Assembly (NCBI GenBank): GCA_002500665.1
Contig: DLRY01000073.1
Coordinates: 31,743 to 95,742 of the forward strand
Source: Opitutia bacterium UBA7876
Lineage (GTDB): Bacteria; Verrucomicrobiota; Verrucomicrobiia; Opitutales; Seribacteraceae
DNA length: 64,000 bases
Direction: 5' to 3'
The notes beneath the pieces were generated by a model. The model did no database searches. It saw nothing but the letters and a program-made list of their open reading frames with translations, and was not told where the DNA came from. The translations under genes were made by a program, and so were the position numbers. Every line of letters starts with the position of its first letter. The first letter of the stretch is position 1. Below, one piece after another: positions 52,401 through 59,503 of this stretch.

Positions 52401-54564
52401 AAGGATCTATCGGATTTGGCCCGAGGGACGGGACCTCCAGCCGGTCGCGAAGTTATCCGGGATGAACGCAAGGCAGCTGGCCGGCGCGATTGACTCCGGC
52501 AACGCCTGGCAGCGCGACACCGCCCACATGATGCTTACTTGGTTGGACGAGAAGGGTCGCGCAGGCGCCGAGGAACCTCTCCGCAAGACGGCATCGGCAG
52601 GCCGAAGCGCGGCGGCCAGGGTCCAAGCCCTGAGCGCCTTGGCCGATCTTGGTTTCCTGAACCGGAACGACTTTCTCTCCGGCATGCAAGACGACCACCC
52701 GGAAGCGAGACGCAACGTACTTCGGGTCGCCCCACCCTTCCCGGAAGGGGATGCCAAGATAGTAGAGGGCATCATCCGCTTGCTGGGAGATGAAGACCTC
52801 AAGGTTAGGCGGGAAGCCGCCTATGCCCTTGGAAGTTATGGCGGCAGGAAAGTAGGCCGCGCCCTGGGGGAATTCCTGATCGACCATGCGGGCGATCCCT
52901 ACCTCAGGGTGGCCGCCCTGAGCTCTTCCGCCGCCCGACCGCAGGAGGTTCTCCTTGCAGTCCTTGAAGCTGAGGAAAGCCCCCATACTGCTCTGATCGT
53001 AAACGAACTGGTCCAGTCGTCCGGCGCCGAATCCAAGGAGCTCCTGTCCGGGATTCTCGAGATCTTCCGGGAAGACAAGCTCATGGATGCATGGAAGATC
53101 AGGGTCCTGGCAAAGGTCGTGGAAACCGTTGGGCAAGAGGCAAAGACGGAACCCCGCCTCAAGGGTCTTTTCGACTTGGCCTGGAAAATCGCCATCGGGA
53201 ACGAGCATGGGATTGAAAGAAGAATCGCCTCCCTCGAGCTGATCGGCCTCACGGACTTGGCAGATGCGGAGCGCAGGAAGGCTCTCCTCGGCCTTTTGGG
53301 CATTCACCAGCCCGCGGAGCTACAAGTGGCGAGCGGCAAGGCCCTTCTAGCAAAGGGTGAGGAACGGAATGCGAAGGAAATCCTGAAAGACTGGAAAGGC
53401 TACGGCCCCAGCCTGCGCCGGACCATCATGGACGAAACACTCAAGCGCAGAAACCTCACCCTGACCCTTCTGCGCATGGCAGCTAAAAGCGATGAATTGA
53501 GGGGTTCCATCGACCTGCCCAGGCGCCAACTGCTCCTGACGTATGAGGATGACGAAATTCGCCGGCAGGCGAAAGAGGTCCTCGGAGGAAGTTCCCGGAC
53601 GGACCGGAAGGAAGTCCTCAGGCGATATGCGTCCACCGTCGAGGAGGCAGGGGACAGGCTCAAGGGGAAGGCCCTTTTCCTCGCCCACTGCTCGAGTTGC
53701 CACCGCCTCGACGGCGCCGGCAAAGCCTTGGGGCCCGATCTTTCCGCCCTCGGCAACCGGGCTCCCCAGGCGTACCTGACCGCAATTCTCGACCCCAACC
53801 AAGGTGTGAGTGGAAACTGGATCCAGTTTGTCGCCGAGACGAAGGATGGGCTGAGCATCGTAGGCTCGGTCACCGAGGAAACCAGTTCCTCCGTAACCAT
53901 GGTCTCCATTACCGGGGAAAGAACGAGCCTTGCCAGAAGAAACCTGGTCTCCCTCGTCTCCACCGGACGGTCATTCATGCCGGAGGGGCTGGAGTCGGTC
54001 ATCAGCGTTCGGCAGATGCCCGATCTTCTGGCCTACCTGCAGGTTGCCGGTGAAAAGAGGAAGGTCTTCGCCAACAATCGTCCGGAACTTCTTCAAAGGG
54101 ATGAAGAAGGCGCCTACAGGCTTCCCGCGGCTTCTGCCGAGATTTACGGCCCAAGCATCGTCTTTGAGCAAAAGTACCGGAACCTGGGCTTCTGGAGCAA
54201 GGAGACGGACCGGGCGGAATGGACCTTCCAAACCAAGAAGGAGGGGACTTATGAAGTGTGGATCGACTGGGCCCTTCCCGACAAGAGGCGGACGAGCAAG
54301 CTGAACCTAACCGTTTCAACCTTCTCGCTAAGCGCCCCCGTGCCGGGAACCGGGTCTTGGGACAAGTACCAATGGGGGAGGATGGGGAAGGTCGAGCTCG
54401 GGAAAGGGGTTCATCGGGCAATCGTCCGGATCGCCGGCCCACTCCGCTCGAACTACCTTATGGACTTAAGGGAAGTTCGCTTGATTCCGCAAGGAAGCAA
54501 GGCCCCCGAAGGCGGAAGCGAGTGGAAGGATTCGAATGCCGTTGACTTGTCCGCAGACCGCTAG
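49408..54564 (+). CDS. 1718-aa secreted multidomain protein: NodB-like deacetylase, FG-GAP repeats, PVC propeller, HEAT repeats, cytochrome c, C-terminal beta domain
   Basis: Signal MHWSLKIPFLLGLAVTASIHG. Domains in order: polysaccharide-deacetylase-like (about 50-330) with Asp-Asp in LAIDDM at 66-67 and HTTTH at 122-126, the metal ligands of NodB enzymes; three VCBS/FG-GAP repeats at about 349, 452 and 506 (VLDLDLDGYMDVLIA, FLDVDHDGTCELIVG, FADLDEDGREDVIFS); a PVC-type dehydrogenase propeller (about 627-1010); HEAT repeats (about 1020-1390); cytochrome c with CSSCH at about 1429 and the PVC heme-binding C-terminal part; and a carbohydrate-binding-like beta domain (about 1570-1700). It appears to couple N-deacetylation and oxidation on one polypeptide (inference). 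The start lacks a Shine-Dalgarno sequence. An assembly or gene-fusion artefact is unlikely, since the frame is open throughout. Confidence 0.85.
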   Translation: MHWSLKIPFLLGLAVTASIHGEDGNRFVHLDEPNNPWQFSRQSPKLVTPQWIGEKGVLAVAVLAIDDMSGDGQRFRSYLSPIISRLQEIDGRGPVSITCNRPKPDHPNMQWFLQQGVSLEAHTTTHPCPLLQKRDFNRAEADFHTCVDLLAKIPNSRTIGFRFGCMDGQNTPSPRAYAEIMNRKSPGGHFVSMSTSIGVVFTPEDKELDRLLFPGELGGGKRFSKYLMTGFVNYLQNYPYPFVVGNKIWELPFVYPNDYTGQALHGRGNPVTIEDFKAALDATVVKKGAVSLCFHAGSWMRSEQMVEIIDHADKTHGKKIKFLNMLEMHDLITKNMLAGHGLRDEEGNDNGVRVLDLDLDGYMDVLIANSKARKCRIWNPGDSSWKEIPFPAAMHPGMRFGFDDENFKTFAFHTDEEGENHAWSLRKDSWVKEDVLTKGLEKVSSQIDGRDGGLRFLDVDHDGTCELIVGNPERSEVYRLRKTGWELLPFSLPSGCSIVTAEGKDAGLRFADLDEDGREDVIFSNSKFFGTWLFQSLEEGWSIRAMGGERENAGTGEDHPRDRKVIPPIVRADGTNNGAWIKRAKLYWQNEDTGHILPHHIDRRSFGDLLGDQDHRPQKPEASLRSMEARPGFAVELVASEPLVMDPVDVAWGPDGKMWVAEMADYPLGLDHKGKPGGRVATVSDSDGDGKFDRRIVFAEGLETANTVLPWRDGALVVAPPAIWFMRDGNGDGIADERKILYEGFGRGNEQHRVNGLAWGLDGWIYVANGDSGGTVRSKLTGKQLALGGSDLRIRPDTGELERATGRTQHGRNRDDWGNWVAGNNSNAWQIVLEDRYIRKNTGITQPNARNPITGVIDLYPASRVLSHWSGYRPPPAGSPGRLTSGCGYLMQRGSLFEGVVKPSVYFSCPVHNCIHREVIEWDGVLMKTTRAEDEREREFLRSKDSWFRPTAIRHGPDGALYVADMYRMVIEHPEWIDKGLTGQMIEEGSLRAGHDKGRIYRIWPEGRDLQPVAKLSGMNARQLAGAIDSGNAWQRDTAHMMLTWLDEKGRAGAEEPLRKTASAGRSAAARVQALSALADLGFLNRNDFLSGMQDDHPEARRNVLRVAPPFPEGDAKIVEGIIRLLGDEDLKVRREAAYALGSYGGRKVGRALGEFLIDHAGDPYLRVAALSSSAARPQEVLLAVLEAEESPHTALIVNELVQSSGAESKELLSGILEIFREDKLMDAWKIRVLAKVVETVGQEAKTEPRLKGLFDLAWKIAIGNEHGIERRIASLELIGLTDLADAERRKALLGLLGIHQPAELQVASGKALLAKGEERNAKEILKDWKGYGPSLRRTIMDETLKRRNLTLTLLRMAAKSDELRGSIDLPRRQLLLTYEDDEIRRQAKEVLGGSSRTDRKEVLRRYASTVEEAGDRLKGKALFLAHCSSCHRLDGAGKALGPDLSALGNRAPQAYLTAILDPNQGVSGNWIQFVAETKDGLSIVGSVTEETSSSVTMVSITGERTSLARRNLVSLVSTGRSFMPEGLESVISVRQMPDLLAYLQVAGEKRKVFANNRPELLQRDEEGAYRLPAASAEIYGPSIVFEQKYRNLGFWSKETDRAEWTFQTKKEGTYEVWIDWALPDKRRTSKLNLTVSTFSLSAPVPGTGSWDKYQWGRMGKVELGKGVHRAIVRIAGPLRSNYLMDLREVRLIPQGSKAPEGGSEWKDSNAVDLSADR

Positions 54565-54631
54565 AGAGGCTTGAGGCCATCCCGCACCCTATGGAAACCA
54601 TCTTCTGAAACACGCCCACCACGACCCCCTC

Positions 54632-56206
54632 ATGCCACTCTTTAGGTATCCGCTTCAGTTGCTGTTCTTTCTTCTGGCCGTTGGGTTGTACGGCGAAAAG
54701 CGACCCAACGTGCTTTTGGTCATGGTCGACGACATGGGTTGGTCCGATCTTGGTTGCTACGGCGGTGAAATCGACACCCCCAACATAGACTCGCTTGCAG
54801 CGGGTGGGTTGCGCTTCACCCGTTTTTACAACAACTCCGTCTGCGGCCCTACCCGGGCCTCGTTGTTGACCGGTCTTTACTGCCAACAGACCGGTCACCG
54901 GGGCAACAGTTGGAACCATCCGAAGGATTTTTCGAAATGCGCGCTCATCCCCGAATTGCTTCAGGACGAAGGATACCACACCGCCATGGTCGGCAAATGG
55001 CAAGGGCGCGACCTCGCCGTGGAGCGTGGATTCAACCGTTTCTTCGGGCCCAACTGCCAAGGCATGATCAGCTATTGGCATCCCGTCGCCCAAAACGATT
55101 TCTACCTCGACTACAAGCCCTGGAAATTCAGCGACGACTTCTTCATGACCGACGCTTTCAACGACCATGCCGTAAGCTTTCTCGATGAAGCCGTCGCCGG
55201 CAAGAAGCCTTTCTTCCTCTACGTCGGATACGTGGCCCCGCACTGGCCCTTGCACGCCCGGGAAAAAACCATAGCGCCCTACCGCGAGCGCTACCGCAGG
55301 CAGGGTTGGAGCGACTGGCGGGACACCCGCCTCGAACGACAACGCAAGATGGGTCTCTTGCCGAAGGGGGCCAATCCCGCGCCCTATCCCGGAAACATAC
55401 CGGACTGGGAAAAGGACAAGCATAAGGACTGGCAGGCGGAGCGCATGGCGGTCTATGCCGCCCAAATCTCCAACGTCGACCGCGGAGTGGGACGGATGCT
55501 CGCTGTTTTGAAAGAATCCGGCCAACTCGAGGACACCCTCATCCTCTTTCTCTCCGACAATGGAGCCGCTCCCGACGGGGGGGTGGGTCCAAGCGGCAGT
55601 GGCTTCGGATTCAGCCCGAGTTCTCCAAAAAACAATTGGCGCAAGGACAAGGTGGTCATTCGTCCCGGCAGTGGTCCGAAAGTCATGCCCGGACCACACG
55701 ACACTTTCGCCGGCTATGGATTGGCCTGGGCTCTCACCAGCAACACGCCCTTGCGCAACACCAAGTTGTCGTCCTACGAGGGTGGCATCCGGACCCCCCT
55801 GATCGCGCACTGGCCCAAGGTCATCAAGGAAGGGAACGGGCTCACCCGGCAACCCGGTCACGTCATCGACGTCATGGCCACCTGCCTCGACTTGGCCGAC
55901 ATGAAATACCCAACCGAATTCCGCAACCGCAATCCGCTTCCCATGGAGGGCAAAAGCCTTGTCCCCATCCTGCGTGGCGAGAAGCGTGACGGCCATGAAA
56001 CCTTGGGTTGGGCCAACCCCCGCGGCCGGGCCCTCATCATGGGCGACTGGAAAATCGTTCGCCCCGGGGACAAATCACCTTGGGAACTCTATGATCTCTC
56101 ATCCGATCCCGGCGAAACCGCCAACCTCGCCAAACGCCAGCCCGACCGCGTCAAGGACATGGCCGCCCGCTACGAAACCTGGCGGCAACGCGTCGGTGCC
56201 CGCTAG
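54632..56206 (+). CDS. Secreted sulfatase (CGPTR active site)
   Basis: 524 aa with signal MPLFRYPLQLLFFLLAVGLYG. Sulfatase motifs: LLVMVDDMGWSDLGCYGG, formylglycine Cys71 in VCGPTRASLLTGLYCQQTG, VGKWQGRDL, KPFFLYVGYVAPHWPLHA, and LFLSDNGAAPDGGVG. The CGPTRA variant and the long insert (about 320-360) fit arylsulfatase A-like S1 enzymes. The gene starts 67 bases after the giant gene and begins a block (to 61942) whose codon use looks different: more CGC for Arg and TTG for Leu than in upstream genes. Thirteen bases separate it from the DUF4838 gene. Confidence 0.92.
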   Translation: MPLFRYPLQLLFFLLAVGLYGEKRPNVLLVMVDDMGWSDLGCYGGEIDTPNIDSLAAGGLRFTRFYNNSVCGPTRASLLTGLYCQQTGHRGNSWNHPKDFSKCALIPELLQDEGYHTAMVGKWQGRDLAVERGFNRFFGPNCQGMISYWHPVAQNDFYLDYKPWKFSDDFFMTDAFNDHAVSFLDEAVAGKKPFFLYVGYVAPHWPLHAREKTIAPYRERYRRQGWSDWRDTRLERQRKMGLLPKGANPAPYPGNIPDWEKDKHKDWQAERMAVYAAQISNVDRGVGRMLAVLKESGQLEDTLILFLSDNGAAPDGGVGPSGSGFGFSPSSPKNNWRKDKVVIRPGSGPKVMPGPHDTFAGYGLAWALTSNTPLRNTKLSSYEGGIRTPLIAHWPKVIKEGNGLTRQPGHVIDVMATCLDLADMKYPTEFRNRNPLPMEGKSLVPILRGEKRDGHETLGWANPRGRALIMGDWKIVRPGDKSPWELYDLSSDPGETANLAKRQPDRVKDMAARYETWRQRVGAR

Positions 56207-56219
56207 ACCCTGCCTGATC

Positions 56220-59200
56220 ATGAAAATTGTTTATCCCTGCCTCGTATTTTTGCCGATTGCCTTAACCGCAAACGCCGCTCCATTCATCGTCAAGGACGGG
56301 GAAGCCCAAGCCGAAATCGTGTTGACTGAGGACGCTCCGCGCTCGACGCGTTTTGCGGCCCGGGACCTGCAGGTTTATCTGGAAAAGATGTCCGGAGCCA
56401 AGCTTGCGATGGTGCCAAAGCCGAGCGGGAAAGGCTTGGTGAAATTGTTCGTCGGTGAAAGCTCGGGCACGCGGGAATTGAAGCTCTCTGCCAAGGGGCT
56501 GGAGCATGGGGCTTACCGCCTTGTTTCGGGTTCGGACTGGTTGGCCTTTCTGGGGGATGATACCGACTTCGTACCAACCGAACCATGGGCCAAGCGGAAT
56601 ACCGACCGCGTATCCGGCAAGTACCAGCGGGAATGGGAGCAGGCTTCCGGGACACGCTTCGGTGTGCCCAACGGCGGCATGTACAAGAACAGCGAACGCA
56701 TGCCCGTCGAGTTGGCCCGCGAACCGGACGAGCGCTACTGGAATTACGACGAGCGCGGTTCGTTCAATGCAGTGATCGGTTTCCTTAAGCAGTTGGGCGT
56801 TCGTTGGTACCTGCCCGGCGAACTGGGTGAGGTGGTGCCCCAACGCAAGAGCATCGCCCTGCCCAAACTGGATACGGTCGTGAAGCCGGATTTTCCGTTG
56901 CGGCAGTTCAGCGTTCGCTTTGGTACGGCCAGCGATCCCACAACCATGTGGATGATGCGTTTGGGCACCCGTAACCCCTACGGTCTGATGGTGGCCCACG
57001 GGATGCACACCATGACCCACAACGAGCACGTCTTGAAGAACCACCCCGACTGGTTCGCCCTTTACGGCGGCAAGCGCGCCACCAAGCTCGGCGAGCGCCT
57101 CAATCACCTCTGCTACTCCAACCCCGAACTCTTCCAGGCCACCGTCAAGTGGGCCCGGGCTCAGTTCGACGTCTACGATTACCACAGTGTATCCATCATG
57201 CCGCCCGACGCCTATGGCTCGATCTGCCAGTGCAAACTTTGCGAAGGCAAGCAAATCGACGAGATGGGTTCCCGCGGCAAGCTCTCCAACCATGTTTGGG
57301 ACTTCGCGAACCAGGTGGCCAAGGAAGTCATCAAGACGCATCCTCAAAAGAAAATTCTTTGCTGCGCCTACGGGGCCAACACCAATCCGCCCACCAATAT
57401 CGACAAACTGGGACCCAACGTGCAGGTCATGATCGTGGGAGGCCGGCGTCCCCGCAATACCTTGCCCGAGCAACGCGAAGTCATCGCCCGGTTGCAGGCC
57501 GGCTGGCGGGCCAAAACGGAAAACCCGATCATGATCTTCGAGAACTATCCTTTCTCTTCCCGTGGTTTCTATTTGCCCGCTTTCGTCTCCAAGGTGCAGG
57601 GCGACAGCATCAACGCATTGAAGGGCCTTTCCCTCGGCGAAGACATCTGGTTGAGCATGGGGAAGAACTTTGATACGGTCGACATCGGCTTCAACCACTT
57701 CCAAGTGTACTTTACCGCTCGGGCCTACTGGGGCGGCAAGGCCTACGATCCGGTGGCCGAGTTGGCCGAGTATTGCCGCCTCTTCTATGGTCCCGCCGGA
57801 AAACCGATGCAGGCCTTCTTCGAGTACTGCGAACCGAACTATCAGGGCATGGAAAAGGACAAGGCGAAGGTAGACCGCGCCTTGGCCCTGTTCGACGGCG
57901 CCAAGGCCGCTGTGCCCCCCGATTCCGTCTACGCCAAGCGCCTCGGCCTCATCGACGTTTTCCTCAACACCCTCCGCAGCAAGTCCAAGCTGCTTGGCCG
58001 CAAGCGCGGACCCGTTCCCTACATGCGCACGGTAGGTTCCTGGGAACCCAAGGAGCCCATCGTCGTCGACGGCAAGCTCGATGACCAGCATTGGGAACGG
58101 CACCGTAACTGGTCTGTTGGAAAGCTCCGCGAATTGCAGACCGGGGCCCAGCCCGTTTTCGGGACAACCGTGATGTCGGCTTGGGACCGCTCCGGACAAA
58201 ACCTCTACTTCGCCATCCGCTGCGACGAACGCCCCGGCGAAAAGCTCAACGTCACCACCACCCGACGCGAAGATCAATCCCTTTGGTATGGGGACTGCGT
58301 GGAAATTCACTTGGAGACCGATTCCCACAACTACTACCAGATTGCCGTCAACCCCGCCGGCGCTCTCGTGGACATCGACCGCGGCGCCGACAAGCATTCC
58401 TGGTATCGGTGGGAATCTCAAGCCGAAGTCGCCACTCAGGTCGCCAAGGACCACTGGACGGTCGAGATCCGCATCCCCGTGACCACCGACGAGAACGACC
58501 CGCTCAACTTTGTCGTCGGTCGCAAGCCATCGGTCAGCCTGCCTTGGCACTTCAACGTCTGCCGCCAACGCATTCGCGAGCATGGCGCCGAGTACTCCGC
58601 CTTCTCACCCACCGGAACCTCTGGTTTCCACGACCCGCGCAAATTCGCCCAATTTTACGCCGGGCATTCCACCCGGTTCGAATTCGATCCCGAGTACGTC
58701 GATTACCTCGTCGCCGGCAAAGCAGCCGACAACCTTCTGCGGGCCCGCAAGAACCAAGATGCACTCGCCGCCTACGTTGCCCTCGCCGACACCGAGAACG
58801 CCACCGACCTCCAGCAAGCCTACGCCCTCCGTGGGGCTGCTTCCGCCGCCCGTAACCTCAAGGACTACGCCAAGGCCGAGGAACTGGCCGAGCGCATATC
58901 GCTGCCTGCCGTGACCAAGACCGTCCGCATGGAAAACCTCCTCGTCCAACGCAAAGTCTCCGAGTTGCTCCGGCAATTCGGTAAAGAGGATTTCTCGAAG
59001 TGGCCCTTCCCGCACGTCGCTCCAGCCGCCTTCGCCCGGGCCCGGGCGCATCTTCAAAGCAAGAATGGAAAGGCCGCCGAAGACGATCTGCAAGCCGCTC
59101 TCGCCCTCACGTCCGACAAACGCCTCCGTACCAGCATCCTCGTCAATCTTGGCCATAACCGCGAAACCAACCTGAAGGACGACGCGGGTGCCTTGGCCGC

Positions 59201-59501
59201 CTATCGCCTGAACTTCAATGGCAAGGAACGTATCGGTGGTTCCGAGGAATTCCGCTCCGTTCAGCAAGCCGCCCGCATCCTATCCCGTCAAGGGAAGCAC
59301 GACGAGGCCCTCCAAACTATCGCCCGTATCGACGCCGCCAAGCAAACCGGCAGTTGGGGCGCCACCACCCACGCCATCCAAGGCGACATCCTCAGTGCAG
59401 CCGGCCGCAAACCCGCAGCCCGCGCCGCTTACCAAAACGCCCTCGCCAAACCCGGCCTGCCCAAGGCCTGGCGCGAGGCCATTGAAAAGAAAATCCGATA
59501 G
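56220..59501 (+). CDS. DUF4838 protein with CBM9-like and TPR C-terminal regions
   Basis: 1093 aa from ATG 56220 (signal MKIVYPCLVFLPIALTANA); a longer in-frame extension upstream lies inside the sulfatase. Residues about 20-150 resemble the alpha-glucuronidase/GH20-type N-terminal domain (TRFAARDLQVYLEKMSG). Residues about 230-560 are DUF4838 (HGMHTMTHNEHVLKNHPDWF, YHSVSIMPPDAYGSICQCKLCEG). Residues about 604-790 are a CBM9-like domain (EPIVVDGKLDDQHWE). The last 240 residues are TPR-like helices. DUF4838 proteins are likely TIM-barrel glycoside hydrolases; the activity is unproven. The CQCKLC is a possible metal knuckle. It is two bases from the next gene. Confidence 0.84.
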   Translation: MKIVYPCLVFLPIALTANAAPFIVKDGEAQAEIVLTEDAPRSTRFAARDLQVYLEKMSGAKLAMVPKPSGKGLVKLFVGESSGTRELKLSAKGLEHGAYRLVSGSDWLAFLGDDTDFVPTEPWAKRNTDRVSGKYQREWEQASGTRFGVPNGGMYKNSERMPVELAREPDERYWNYDERGSFNAVIGFLKQLGVRWYLPGELGEVVPQRKSIALPKLDTVVKPDFPLRQFSVRFGTASDPTTMWMMRLGTRNPYGLMVAHGMHTMTHNEHVLKNHPDWFALYGGKRATKLGERLNHLCYSNPELFQATVKWARAQFDVYDYHSVSIMPPDAYGSICQCKLCEGKQIDEMGSRGKLSNHVWDFANQVAKEVIKTHPQKKILCCAYGANTNPPTNIDKLGPNVQVMIVGGRRPRNTLPEQREVIARLQAGWRAKTENPIMIFENYPFSSRGFYLPAFVSKVQGDSINALKGLSLGEDIWLSMGKNFDTVDIGFNHFQVYFTARAYWGGKAYDPVAELAEYCRLFYGPAGKPMQAFFEYCEPNYQGMEKDKAKVDRALALFDGAKAAVPPDSVYAKRLGLIDVFLNTLRSKSKLLGRKRGPVPYMRTVGSWEPKEPIVVDGKLDDQHWERHRNWSVGKLRELQTGAQPVFGTTVMSAWDRSGQNLYFAIRCDERPGEKLNVTTTRREDQSLWYGDCVEIHLETDSHNYYQIAVNPAGALVDIDRGADKHSWYRWESQAEVATQVAKDHWTVEIRIPVTTDENDPLNFVVGRKPSVSLPWHFNVCRQRIREHGAEYSAFSPTGTSGFHDPRKFAQFYAGHSTRFEFDPEYVDYLVAGKAADNLLRARKNQDALAAYVALADTENATDLQQAYALRGAASAARNLKDYAKAEELAERISLPAVTKTVRMENLLVQRKVSELLRQFGKEDFSKWPFPHVAPAAFARARAHLQSKNGKAAEDDLQAALALTSDKRLRTSILVNLGHNRETNLKDDAGALAAYRLNFNGKERIGGSEEFRSVQQAARILSRQGKHDEALQTIARIDAAKQTGSWGATTHAIQGDILSAAGRKPAARAAYQNALAKPGLPKAWREAIEKKIR

Positions 59502-59503
59502 TC

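Noticed and set aside
56262..58583. A 773-residue open frame on the minus strand opposite the DUF4838 gene
   Set aside because: It is the antisense shadow of a gene with signal peptide and known domains; its translation has no signal, motifs or sensible composition, and high GC readily creates long antisense frames.
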